Below, one piece after another: positions 35,012 through 44,995 of a DNA stretch of 64,000 bases. A model generated the notes under the pieces. That model was given only the letters and a program-made list of their open reading frames with translations. It searched no databases and was not told where the DNA came from. The position numbers and the translations under genes were made by a program. Numbering within the stretch: position 1 is the first letter of the stretch; every line of letters begins with the position of its first letter. This DNA is from Streptomyces sp. Edi4 (GTDB taxonomy: Bacteria > Actinomycetota > Actinomycetes > Streptomycetales > Streptomycetaceae). The DNA lies in contig NZ_JBEJGY010000004.1 in assembly GCF_040253615.1 (NCBI RefSeq), forward strand, positions 5,642,001 through 5,706,000. The letters are read 5' to 3'.

Positions 35012-36967
35012 ATGGCCTACCGGCCTTCGAAACGGATGAAGAAGACCCTGTTCGGCGGTGGCGCCGTCGTAGTCCTGGCGGGTCTCAACGCGCCCGCCGC
35101 GCTCTCCTTCGCCACCGACCAGTACCACGCGTACAAGATCTCCCAGCCCGGGTACATGCGGAAGTACGGCGCCTGGCACGACGCCGAGATCCCCAAGGAG
35201 TACCGCACCAACGCCATTCACGCGGCCCTCCTGCACACCGGCAAGGTGCTGATCATCGCGGGCTCGGGCAACAAGCAGGACCACTTCGACGCGGGCACCT
35301 TCGACACCGTGCTGTGGAACCCGAAGGACAACACCTTCAAGAAGATCCACACCCCCGAGGACTTCTTCTGCGGCGGCCACGCCCAGCTCCCGGACGGCAA
35401 GCTCCTGGTGGCCGGCGGCACCGCGCGCTACGAAGTCCTCGACGGCCAGGTGAAGCGGGCCGGCGGCGGCATGCGGGTCAAGAACGAGGACCCGAACAAG
35501 ACCGTCACCCTCAAGAAGGGCACGAAGTTCCGCTCACCCGCGGGCGTCGAGTACGTGTCGAAATTCGACGTCACGGTGCCCCGCGCCAAGCGCGAGTTCG
35601 AGGTCTCGTACTACGCGAGCGGGCAGATGAAGCCCTGGAAGACGAAGACCACCGCCGCCGAGGCGCGGGTCTTCGTCGAGGCGGTCGCCGAGGGCCCCCG
35701 GTCGGTCGCCACCGACCGCGCCCAGTACGAGGTCGAGGGCCTGACGGGCAAGGACGCCGACAACGTGTACGGGCTCGCCGAGAAGATCACCCTGGACAAG
35801 CAGGACTACCAGGGGATCAGAGCGGCCTACGAGTTCGACCCGAAGGCCGAGAAGTACGTGCCCGTCACCCCGATGAAGGAGGCCCGCTGGTACCCGACGC
35901 TCACCACGCTCAAGGACGGCCGGGTGCTCGCCGTCTCCGGGCTCGACGACGTGGGCGTCATCCTCGCGGGCAACAACGAGATCTACGACCCGAAGACCAA
36001 GAAGTGGTCCCCCGGCCCCTTCCGCTACTTCCCGACCTACCCCTCGCTCTTCCTGACCAAGGGCGGCAAGCTCTTCTACTCGGGTGCCAACTCCGGGTAC
36101 GGGCCGGCCAACAAGGGCCGCGAGCCGGGTCTGTGGGACGTCGAGAAGAACACCTTCACCAAGATCGGCGGCCTGAACGCGGCCGACCAGCTGGAGACCG
36201 CGAGCTCCCTGCTGCTGCCGCCCGCGCAGGACCAGCGGTTCATGCTGCTGGGCGGCGGCGGCATCGGCGAATCCAAGAAGGCCACCCCGCGCACCGCCGT
36301 GGTGGACCTCAACCAGGACAACCCCGTCTTCAAGTCCGGCCCCGAACTCCCGCAGGGAACGCGGTACTTGAACAGCGTGCTGATGCCGGACGACTCCGTC
36401 TTCACCACCGGCGGCTCCTCCGACTACCGGGGCAGGGGCGGCTCCAACATCTTCCGCGCCCAGTTCTACGACCCCAAGGCGAACGCCTTCCGCGAGGCCG
36501 CGGACCCCACCATCGGCCGCAACTACCACTCCGAGGCGCTGCTGCTTCCCGACGGCCGGGTCGCCACCTTCGGCTCCGACTCGCTCTTCAGCGACAAGAA
36601 CAACACCAAGCTCGGCAAGTTCGAGCAGCGCATGGAGATCTACACCCCGCCCTACCTCTACCGCGACAAGAACAAGCGTCCCGCGCTCGGCGACGGCCCC
36701 GAGTCGGTGGCGGCGGGCGGCAGGGCCACCTACCGCACCGACCACCCCGAACGCGTGGTCAAGGCCCGCCTGATGCGGCCGAGCGCGGTGACCCACACCA
36801 CGGACGTGGAGCAGCGCTCGATCGAACTGGGCCTGACCAAGGACAAGGGCGCGGTCACCGTGACCGTCCCCGAGGACCGGGCGCTGGTGCCGCCCGGCTG
36901 GTACATGGTCTTCGTGACCGACCAGGAGGGCACCCCGTCCGAGGCGAAGTGGCTCCGCGTGGACTGA
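35012..36967 (+). CDS. GlxA-like mono-copper radical oxidase
   Basis: 651 aa, a galactose-oxidase-type enzyme anchored by one N-terminal helix (residues about 10-30) and acting outside the membrane on the nascent glycan. Copper and radical residues are conserved with GlxA: C120 (DFFCGGH) and Y294 (ARWYPTL) for the Tyr-Cys cofactor, Y505-H506 (GRNYHSEA) and H595 (AVTHTTD). Kelch-like repeats form the body and a GlxA-type C-terminal domain ends the protein. It is the second gene of the operon, with the GH6 gene convergent behind it. Confidence 0.9.
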   Translation: MAYRPSKRMKKTLFGGGAVVVLAGLNAPAALSFATDQYHAYKISQPGYMRKYGAWHDAEIPKEYRTNAIHAALLHTGKVLIIAGSGNKQDHFDAGTFDTVLWNPKDNTFKKIHTPEDFFCGGHAQLPDGKLLVAGGTARYEVLDGQVKRAGGGMRVKNEDPNKTVTLKKGTKFRSPAGVEYVSKFDVTVPRAKREFEVSYYASGQMKPWKTKTTAAEARVFVEAVAEGPRSVATDRAQYEVEGLTGKDADNVYGLAEKITLDKQDYQGIRAAYEFDPKAEKYVPVTPMKEARWYPTLTTLKDGRVLAVSGLDDVGVILAGNNEIYDPKTKKWSPGPFRYFPTYPSLFLTKGGKLFYSGANSGYGPANKGREPGLWDVEKNTFTKIGGLNAADQLETASSLLLPPAQDQRFMLLGGGGIGESKKATPRTAVVDLNQDNPVFKSGPELPQGTRYLNSVLMPDDSVFTTGGSSDYRGRGGSNIFRAQFYDPKANAFREAADPTIGRNYHSEALLLPDGRVATFGSDSLFSDKNNTKLGKFEQRMEIYTPPYLYRDKNKRPALGDGPESVAAGGRATYRTDHPERVVKARLMRPSAVTHTTDVEQRSIELGLTKDKGAVTVTVPEDRALVPPGWYMVFVTDQEGTPSEAKWLRVD

Positions 36968-37042
36968 CGTCAACGGGCTGTGCCGTGGACTCATGTCCAC
37001 GGGTCGTGACGTGAACTGACGTCCATGGGTCGTGGCCCGGCC

Positions 37043-38110
37043 TCAGAACCGGGCGCGCTTGGCGAGCCCGAGCGCGTACTCCGGCCACCAGGTCCCGGCG
37101 GACGGGCCCCCGCGGCAGGGTCCGTCCGAGTCGCCCGGCCGTTTGATCCACAAGAACGCGTCCACGAGCGGGTCACCCGTGCTGAGGGTCGGGGGAGCGC
37201 CGAGGGAGCGGCCGGGCGGGTTGCACCAGGCCTGGTCGCGGCCGTCGGACAGGGGTCCCTCGCCATTGCGGCTGGTGTCCATGACGAAGTGCTTGCCGCC
37301 GAGCTCCTGGGAGACCTTCGCCCCGTACGCCCGTACGGCCGCGTCGGTCTGGAAGTTGGAGACGTTCAGGGCGAAGCCGTCCGCCTTGTCGACGCCGGCC
37401 CGCCGCAGCGGCTCCACCAGGCCGGCGGGGTCGGGGATCCAGGACGGGTTCCCCGCGTCCAGATAGACCTTGGTGCGCGGGAGCTTCTTGAACGTCTCGA
37501 TCGCCTCGTCCAGGAGCTGGTAGCGCTCGGCGTGGTGGTCGGGCGTGGTGCATCCGTCGACCATGTGGGCGACCGCGTCGGGTTCGAGGACGATCACGGC
37601 CGGAGCGTTCCCCACCGCCTCGGCGAACCGTTCGGTCCAGGCGCGGTAGCCCTCGGCGCCCTCCGCGCCGCCCGCCGAGTACTTGCCGCAGTCGCGGTGC
37701 GGGATGTCGTACGCCACGAACAGCGCGGTCCGCTTCTCCTCGGCGGCCCCGGCGACGGCCTTGCGGATGCGCGGCACAGGGTCGTCCCCGGCGGGCCAGG
37801 TGGCGACCGGCCGCTCGGCGATCCGCCGCAGGGCCTGGGCGTCGGCGGTACGGCCCTGCCCCTGCCAGAGCTTGATCTGCCGCGCGGCGTCACTCTCGGG
37901 GTCCACCCAGAAGGGGGAACCGGGGGCGGGGGCGGGCGGGGTGTGCGAGCGGACTCGGGCCGGCGGGGCCCCGCCGGGTGCGGCGCCGGACGAGCACCCG
38001 GTGAGGGCGGTGAGCAGCACGGCGGCCAGCGGGGCGACGGACTTGAGGACGGCGTACTTGAGGAGGGCGGTCCTGAGGACGGCGGTGTGCGGGACGCGGT
38101 ACCGGGACAT
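37043..38110 (-). CDS. GH6 family endoglucanase lipoprotein (CslZ-like)
   Basis: 355 aa. The lipoprotein signal ends LLTALTGC at C39, followed by a Pro-rich linker. The GH6 domain contains AYDIPHRDCGKYSAGG, VIVLEPDAVAHM (the general-acid region) and LDAGNPSWI, and ends PGDSDGPCRGG. It would trim or release the glycan made by the CslA-like synthase. Convergent to the csl/glx pair with 75 nt between. ATG 38110 has GAGGTGG upstream; the frame beyond it is a shadow. Confidence 0.87.
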   Translation of the reverse strand: MSRYRVPHTAVLRTALLKYAVLKSVAPLAAVLLTALTGCSSGAAPGGAPPARVRSHTPPAPAPGSPFWVDPESDAARQIKLWQGQGRTADAQALRRIAERPVATWPAGDDPVPRIRKAVAGAAEEKRTALFVAYDIPHRDCGKYSAGGAEGAEGYRAWTERFAEAVGNAPAVIVLEPDAVAHMVDGCTTPDHHAERYQLLDEAIETFKKLPRTKVYLDAGNPSWIPDPAGLVEPLRRAGVDKADGFALNVSNFQTDAAVRAYGAKVSQELGGKHFVMDTSRNGEGPLSDGRDQAWCNPPGRSLGAPPTLSTGDPLVDAFLWIKRPGDSDGPCRGGPSAGTWWPEYALGLAKRARF

Positions 38111-38309
38111 CCGGCCACCTCGAGGTCGTGGGGGAGGGCACGGGACCGGGCAAGCCTGACATATGAGGCACTTGGGGCGAGGGAGCGCCATGCCGGGCGT
38201 CGGGCGTCGGGCACCGCGCACCCGGGCCGCAGGGCGGCGGCGTGAACGCCCGGGTACCGAACTCCGAGACGGAGCTGACCGGCATGTGACCAGTGGGTAA
38301 GGTCGACGC

Positions 38310-38816
38310 GTGCCCAAGCCGCTCAGCCTCCCCTTCGATCCCATCGCCCGCGCCGACGAACTCTGGCAGCAGCGCTGGGGCCCCGTGCCCTCGATGGGGG
38401 CGATCACCTCGATCATGCGGGCGCACCAGATCCTGCTCGCCGAGGTCGACGCGGTGGTGAAGCCGTACGGGCTGACCTTCGCGCGGTACGAGGCGCTGGT
38501 GCTGCTGACCTTCTCCAAGGAGGGGGAGCTGCCGATGTCCAAGATCGGCGAGCGGCTGATGGTGCACCCGACGTCGGTCACCAACACGGTGGACCGCCTG
38601 GTGCGGTCGGGCCTGGTCGACAAGCGCCCCAATCCCAACGACGGCCGGGGCACGTTGGCGTCCATCACGGACAAGGGGCGTGAGGTGGTCGAGGCGGCCA
38701 CGCGCGATCTGATGGCGATGGAGTTCGGGCTCGGCGTCTACGACGCGGAGGAGTGCGCCGAGATCTTCGCGATGCTGCGTCCCCTGCGGGTGGCGGCGAG
38801 CGACTTCGAGGAGTAA
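38310..38816 (+). CDS. MarR family transcriptional regulator
   Basis: 168 aa. Winged helix KPYGLTFARYEALVLLTFSKEGELPMSKIGERLMVHPTSVTNTVDRLVRSGLV, wing NPNDGRGTLASITDKG. The start is GTG 38310. Divergent from the GH6 gene, which may be a target, though the same gene occurs without csl genes in S. coelicolor (SCO5413, from memory). Confidence 0.88.
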   Translation: MPKPLSLPFDPIARADELWQQRWGPVPSMGAITSIMRAHQILLAEVDAVVKPYGLTFARYEALVLLTFSKEGELPMSKIGERLMVHPTSVTNTVDRLVRSGLVDKRPNPNDGRGTLASITDKGREVVEAATRDLMAMEFGLGVYDAEECAEIFAMLRPLRVAASDFEE

Positions 38817-39253
38817 CCCGGGCCCGCCCTCAATCGCCGGACGGGCCGAGGTATCCCAACGCGGGCCGACAGCAACCCTGCCAGGGGCGCGGGGAACTGC
38901 GCGCCCAGCCACCCACGGTCCGCACGTGCGAGCCGGGCCGCTGGGGCTCCGCCCCAGACCTCGGGGGGTGCCCCTCCCCACCCCGCCTTAATAAGGGCCA
39001 GGGGGGACCCCATGACAGGCTGAAGTTGCCGATGCGGGCCGGCACGAGCCCTGCCAGGGGCGCGGGGAACTGCGCGAGAACCGACCACGGTCCGCAGGTG
39101 AAAGCGGGTTCAGGGGCGCGGGGAACTGCGCACTCCGGTAGGCGGGCGGGGCGCGGAGGGGCCCGGGTCCGGCCGGCGTGGGATCGGCCGGGGTGGCTCG
39201 CCGCAGGCGACCCGCGCGAAGATCGCCCCCCATGTCCGGTTACGCTCGACCGC
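38817..39253. repeat. Non-coding dispersed-repeat block, second composite copy
   Basis: No gene is supported. GGGGAACTGCGC-type elements occur within 38881-38903, 39054-39076 and 39111-39132. Between them are TGGGGCTCCGCCCCA (38942-38956) and a GGGCCAGGGGGGACCCCATG box (38995-39014). The order and length (38881-39076, 196 nt) match the block at 6381-6578 (198 nt). Confidence 0.65.
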
Positions 39254-39592
39254 ATGAAAAAGAGCGTGCTGACCCGCTACCGCGTGATGGCGTACGTCAC
39301 CGGCGTGCTGCTGGTCCTGCTGACCCTGGGCGTGATCGCCAAGTACATCCTCGACATGAACGGCGCCGCCGACTTCACGAAGATCATCGGCATCGCCCAC
39401 GGCTGGCTGTACGTGATCTACCTCGTCTTCGCCTTCGACCTGGGCTCCAAGGCGAAGTGGCCGGTTGGCAAGCAGCTGTGGGTGCTGATCGCCGGCACGA
39501 TCCCGACCGCCGCCTTCTTCGTGGAGCGCAAGGTCTCCAAGGAGCTGGAGCCCAAGGTCGCGGACGCCGTCCCCGCCGGCGCCCGGGCCTGA
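39254..39592 (+). CDS. DUF3817 family membrane protein
   Basis: 112 aa with three membrane segments (RVMAYVTGVLLVLLTLGVIA, IGIAHGWLYVIYLVFAFDLG, LWVLIAGTIPTAAFFVERK), paralogous to the protein at 32378. Function unknown. It ends just before the tRNA remnant, making it the last conserved gene before the accessory cassette. Confidence 0.87.
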   Translation: MKKSVLTRYRVMAYVTGVLLVLLTLGVIAKYILDMNGAADFTKIIGIAHGWLYVIYLVFAFDLGSKAKWPVGKQLWVLIAGTIPTAAFFVERKVSKELEPKVADAVPAGARA

Positions 39593-39605
39593 CGCCAGGG
39601 CCGGA

Positions 39606-39663
39606 CTCGAAAACCGTCGTGGCAGCGATGCCACCGTGGGTTCACCGCCCACACCCACCGCCA
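39606..39663 (+). pseudogene. 3' half of a tRNA-Ser gene (integration-site remnant)
   Basis: From an anticodon-loop-like CTCGAAAA the sequence continues as a class II tRNA 3' half. It has a variable arm GTGGCA-GCGA-TGCCAC (39619-39634), a T arm GTGGG-TTCACCG-CCCAC (39636-39652), the acceptor strand ACCCACC, discriminator G and an encoded CCA (39661-39663). No D arm or 5' acceptor strand was found upstream, so it is not a functional tRNA. Such 3' halves are typical attachment-site scars. The T-loop TTCACCG departs from the usual TTCAAAT. Confidence 0.65.
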
Positions 39664-39898
39664 GCTCGGCGAACGCGCTGATCAGAAGGCGTGTGCTCCG
39701 ACCAGGGCACCCCTTCCGCATGGGGCTCTGCTCATCCCTGGTAGGCGGCGCCGTGGGACTGGCCCCAGTGCATGGCGGCTCGCCGCAGAGCGCGGCCCAG
39801 GCCCTGGCCCCGCGCCTCGCGTGGGCCATCGGTGGCCCTCCTTCCGGCCCACGGAGCGGGACAGCACACGGGACTCCTGGCGGGGTGCGGGCTCGCGA

Positions 39899-40228
39899 TC
39901 AGTCGGTGTACGAGACCTCCTCCACGGCGTCTTCCCAGGTGTGCTGCTTGGCGTGGCCGGCGAACAGACAGCAGCCCTCACCGTCAGGACCAGGGCCGGC
40001 CACCGGGCAGTCGGTCAGTACTTGAAGTTCCGCCTGGTCCGCCCCGTGCCAGCGGAGCCACAGCGCGCTCCCGTACGCACCGGCGTCGGCGAGGAGACCG
40101 AAGTGCTCACCTTCCTCGTGCGCGGACAGCTGGCACTGCACCGCCCTGTCGATGTACGGGGCGGCCGACTTCTCCCGTGCCTCCCGCGCCAGGTCGAGGG
40201 GCACCCGGCGCCAGTGCGCGCACCGCAT
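39899..40228 (-). CDS. Small Cys/His-rich protein of unknown function
   Basis: 109 aa with two similar metal-ligand-like motifs, C-Q-L-S-A-H-E-E-G-E-H-F-G and C-L-F-A-G-H-A-K-Q-H-T-W. These suggest two bound metals or a duplicated fold. I do not recognise a named family. The ATG overlaps the stop of the upstream 66-aa gene (TGATG), so the pair is coupled. The 306-nt gap to its left holds only the tRNA remnant. Confidence 0.6.
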   Translation of the reverse strand: MRCAHWRRVPLDLAREAREKSAAPYIDRAVQCQLSAHEEGEHFGLLADAGAYGSALWLRWHGADQAELQVLTDCPVAGPGPDGEGCCLFAGHAKQHTWEDAVEEVSYTD

Positions 40229-40428
40229 CACGACACCATCCGGAAGGATGCGACGGCGTTCCGGGCCTGCCGCGAGCACCGGGGGCAGACGCACGGGGGG
40301 TAGCGGCCCGGGCTCTCCGGGACCGTCGGGTTCTCGCCGACACGTACCTCTGTACGAGGCCCCCACGTCTGGCCGGAGTCGCGGGAGACCCGCAGTGTCA
40401 TCCGTACGTCGTCCTGTCCGTTCGCCAT
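40228..40428 (-). CDS. Small hypothetical protein
   Basis: 66 aa. It starts MANGQDDVRMTLRVSRDSGQTWG and ends with a C-V-C-P-R-C motif. No family is recognised. It is divergent from the helix-turn-helix regulator gene over 123 nt that hold a perfect palindrome, and coupled to the 109-aa gene. ATG 40428 was preferred to one 12 nt upstream. Confidence 0.55.
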   Translation of the reverse strand: MANGQDDVRMTLRVSRDSGQTWGPRTEVRVGENPTVPESPGRYPPCVCPRCSRQARNAVASFRMVS

Positions 40429-40476
40429 GGCCAGGAGCATCGCGATCCGTGGACTCGGCCGGAAAGGCCAAGCGGA

Positions 40477-40493
40477 TTACCCAACCTGGGTAA
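40477..40493. promoter_or_regulatory. Palindrome TTACCCA-N3-TGGGTAA between divergent accessory genes
   Basis: Perfect 7-bp arms (40477-40483, 40487-40493) lie about 50 nt from the 66-aa gene start and 59 nt from the regulator start. This is the most likely operator for the regulator at 40552. Confidence 0.5.
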
Positions 40494-40551
40494 CATCACC
40501 CTCGGTTGACCAAGTGCAGCGATCCGTAGTCCTCGTGCCGGAGCGTGCCCG

Positions 40552-41955
40552 ATGCCTGAGCCATCCCGCTCGAAGGAGCTCCCGGTCGGCCTGCTCACGC
40601 ACCCAGTGATGATCGAGGCATGCCAGGCCAGAGACTTCGGCCGTATCTTTGAGCTGGTCAGGGTGCGAGCAGGCATCTATCCGTCGATGATCGCGCGACG
40701 CTGCGACCTGACCCCGAGCCGCGTTGGCGAGGTGATCGCCGGGCGGCGGCAACTGCTGCACATGGACGTGATCGAACGGATCTCGGACGGGCTACGCATC
40801 CCTGGCCACCTGCTCGGCCTTGCCCGACGCTCCTGGGAGACGCCGCCCAGCCTGACGGTCACGCCCCGCGAACCGGCCGAGGTGCCGGCGTCAGCCGTGG
40901 AGTATCGGGTTGCCGCACTACCAGGGGCGGAAGAAGGTGCCCGATCCCTGGCCGCCGATACGGAGATCTCTGCCAGGCTTGCTCGCCACGTGGCGGAGAC
41001 CAACGTCAACGCGCTCGTACTGGAGCAGTTCGACGCTGATGTTGAACGACTCGCCCGGGAATTCGTCAGCCGGCCTCTGCCTCTCCTGATCCCGGAGATT
41101 CGCACGGCTCGGGGTGCGGTGTTCCGGTTGCTGGAGGGGCGCCAGCACCCCAGACAGACCCGTCACCTCTACGTGATCGCGGGCTGGTTGTCCGGTCTCG
41201 CGGCGCATGTGTCGCTGGACCTGGGGGACCGCTCCGGCGCGGCTACTCACGCCCGCACCGTGGCGCAGTGCGCGGAGATCTCGGAGCACTCATCGTTACG
41301 CGCGTGGGCACGGTCGTTCCAGTCCCTGGCCGCTTACTGGGCCGGGGACTATCGGCGGGCGGGAGACCTCGCGCTGGCCGGGCACAGCGAGGGTCCAGGT
41401 CCCGGCGCGGGCACGATCAAGGCCCGGCTTCTGAGCTTGGAGGCCCGAGCCCGCGCGGCCGAAGGGGACCATCGCAGCGCGCTGCGGGTACTCGCGTTGG
41501 CGCATGAGGCACGGAACACTGCGGGACCCGACGAATTGCCCGGGGTCTTCTCGTTTCCCGAGGCCAAACAATGGGCCTACGCCGGTACCACCTTGTTGGC
41601 CGTCGGGGGCGACGAGCAGACCCGGCAAGCCATAGGCGCTTCCCATCGTGCCGTGGAGCTGTACCACGCTGGGCCAGAGGGCGACCGCTCCCCCGGCGAT
41701 CTACAAGCCGCCCACCTGGACCTGGCCACGGCCTACCTTGCGAGCGGCCAGGTCGAGAGAGCCGGTGCGAAGCTCTCGGAAGTGTGCACCGCCGAGGTGT
41801 TCACGGCGAGCATCACCATCAGGCTCCGCAATCTGGCCGCGCTCCTGGGAAGCGAGCCGTACCGTGGCACACAGTCGGCGGTCGATCTCCGCGCGCACAT
41901 TCAGGAGGTGACCGTCCGGCCCGCTCTCGCCAGCAACCCCACGGAGCCCCGATGA
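40552..41955 (+). CDS. Helix-turn-helix regulator with TPR-like C-terminal domain
   Basis: 467 aa. An N-terminal HTH (residues about 40-75, IYPSMIARRCDLTPSRVGEVIAGRR) is followed by a long alpha-helical TPR-like region, as in streptomycete tetratricopeptide regulators of accessory regions. Leucine 249 is a TTA codon (41296-41298), so full translation needs the bldA tRNA. Its stop overlaps the methyltransferase start (ATGA). Confidence 0.8.
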   Translation: MPEPSRSKELPVGLLTHPVMIEACQARDFGRIFELVRVRAGIYPSMIARRCDLTPSRVGEVIAGRRQLLHMDVIERISDGLRIPGHLLGLARRSWETPPSLTVTPREPAEVPASAVEYRVAALPGAEEGARSLAADTEISARLARHVAETNVNALVLEQFDADVERLAREFVSRPLPLLIPEIRTARGAVFRLLEGRQHPRQTRHLYVIAGWLSGLAAHVSLDLGDRSGAATHARTVAQCAEISEHSSLRAWARSFQSLAAYWAGDYRRAGDLALAGHSEGPGPGAGTIKARLLSLEARARAAEGDHRSALRVLALAHEARNTAGPDELPGVFSFPEAKQWAYAGTTLLAVGGDEQTRQAIGASHRAVELYHAGPEGDRSPGDLQAAHLDLATAYLASGQVERAGAKLSEVCTAEVFTASITIRLRNLAALLGSEPYRGTQSAVDLRAHIQEVTVRPALASNPTEPR

Positions 41956-42773
41956 CCGCTCGGCCCACACCTGATCATTTGGTCACCGACCGCAGCCTTC
42001 TTTCCACCAAGGCGTACGGCACGGGTCAGCACTTGGCCGCCCGCCAATCCCTCTACCAATGGCAGACCCCCAACCACGATCTGCCGGGCATCGTTGTGAA
42101 CGAACTGGCCGGCGTACGCGGTGCGGTTGCGGATGTGGGATGCGGAAACGGGAAGTTCGTCGCCCGGGTGCGGGAGGAACGTCCCGACCTGGTGGTGCTT
42201 CCCATGGACGTGTCTCACGGAATCCTCGGTGCCATTCCGGGGGCCCTCGTCGCGGATGTCCAACAGCTCCCTATCACTGATGGAGCCCTCAGTGCGGTTC
42301 TTGCGCTCCACATGCTGTACCACGTCGAGGACCAGGCCCAGGCCATGCGGGAGCTGGCCCGTGTACTAGCGCCCGGCGGAATCGCGATCGTCTCCACCAA
42401 CAGCAGGACCGACAAGCTGGAACTGGAGCACCTTTGGCGCCAGGCCGCGGGCGACGTGCTGGGCATCCAGGAGGGCCCGGCCCGAGTGCGGCTCTCTGCT
42501 CGCTTCGCCCTGGAGGACGCGCCCGCGATCCTCGGTACGGTCTTCAGCGAGATCCGTACGATCCCTCTGCCAGGAGTGATCGAGGTGACCGACGCTGAAC
42601 CAGTCGTCGCGCACTTGGCCTCGTACGAAGCCTGGGCGGACAAGATGGGCGTCCCGTTCCGGAAGACGGTCGAGCGCGCGCGAGAGCGGGTCAACGAGAC
42701 CATTCAAGCGGAAGGCGCATTCAGTGTCACCTGCCTGGGCGGAATACTCGCCTGCCAAGGGCCATGGCGGTAG
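41952..42773 (+). CDS. Class I SAM-dependent methyltransferase
   Basis: 273 aa. SAM-binding motif I VADVGCGNGKFVARV; motif II-like VVLPMDVSHGIL; ADVQQLPITDGALSAVLALHMLYHV and LAPGGIAIVSTNS follow the Methyltransf_11 pattern. Coupled to the HTH gene (ATGA). The substrate is unknown. Such HTH-methyltransferase pairs are frequent in Streptomyces accessory cassettes. Confidence 0.85.
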   Translation: MTARPTPDHLVTDRSLLSTKAYGTGQHLAARQSLYQWQTPNHDLPGIVVNELAGVRGAVADVGCGNGKFVARVREERPDLVVLPMDVSHGILGAIPGALVADVQQLPITDGALSAVLALHMLYHVEDQAQAMRELARVLAPGGIAIVSTNSRTDKLELEHLWRQAAGDVLGIQEGPARVRLSARFALEDAPAILGTVFSEIRTIPLPGVIEVTDAEPVVAHLASYEAWADKMGVPFRKTVERARERVNETIQAEGAFSVTCLGGILACQGPWR

Positions 42774-42966
42774 AACCCGCGTCGGACCGCTCAGGTGCCG
42801 CCACGCACGCGTGCCCCCAAGTTCGATGAACACTGGGAACGGGCAGGTCAGGGGTACGGAAGACCATCGCCCCCAGCACCATCTTGAAAGCCCGACGCGC
42901 AAGCCGGACGCGAAGGCCGGGGGCGCGACAGCCCGACGCGCAAAGCGGCAGGCCACAGCCCACCCG

Positions 42967-42991
42967 CCGCCACGCGGGCAACGCGTGGCGG
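42967..42991 (+). terminator. 9-bp hairpin between methyltransferase and icmA
   Basis: CCGCCACGC (42967-42975) pairs with GCGTGGCGG (42983-42991) around a 7-nt loop, just upstream of the icmA operator-like palindrome. It would isolate icmA from the accessory cassette. Confidence 0.55.
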
Positions 42992-43003
42992 TCGGCCATC
43001 GAC

Positions 43004-43027
43004 ATTTACTAGGACGTCCAAGTAAAT
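43004..43027. promoter_or_regulatory. 24-bp near-perfect palindrome directly before icmA
   Basis: Outer arms ATTTACT (43004-43010) and AGTAAAT (43021-43027) flank an inner perfect palindrome GGACGTCC (43012-43019). Only one base pair is mismatched. The site ends 7 nt before the icmA ATG, so a bound protein would block initiation. It is very AT-rich for this genome, as expected for a promoter/operator. Confidence 0.6.
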
Positions 43028-43034
43028 TTGAGTC

Positions 43035-44735
<1,701 letters not shown>

Positions 44736-44995
44736 TCCGGCCCCCTCGGCCCGCGCGCACCCCGGTGCACTTCTGGGCGCGGGCCCAGGGGTGGTTGCCC
44801 GCGCCGTTCCCCGCGCCCCTGGCATTCCGGTGCCGGCCCGCCTGGGCCGCCTCAGCCCGTCCGGCCGGTCGGCCGCCTGCCGGGCGGGGCCCGCGAGCCC
44901 CGGCTGTGGGCCGTGGGTGGCTGGGCGCGCCGTTCCGCGTGCCCCTGGCGGGCGGGTGCCGGCCCGCATGGACAGCAGCCCAGCCCGCCCCCGGG
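44736..44995 (-). repeat. Dispersed repeat copies between icmA and the kinase gene
   Basis: Two inverted copies of the CCAGGGGCGCGGGGAACTGCGC-like family lie at about 44798-44822 and 44925-44948, reading on the minus strand. The rest is Pro/Arg-codon-like GC-rich DNA with no supported gene. It lies between the convergent icmA and histidine-kinase genes. Confidence 0.55.

Noticed and set aside
34321..37014. 897-codon plus-strand frame overlapping the csl/glx genes
   Set aside because: It is out of frame with two well-conserved enzymes and is Arg/Pro-rich nonsense typical of high-GC shadows.
39606..39663. Functional tRNA-Ser gene
   Set aside because: Only the 3' half can be folded; no D arm or matching 5' acceptor strand lies upstream. 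Reported as a remnant instead.
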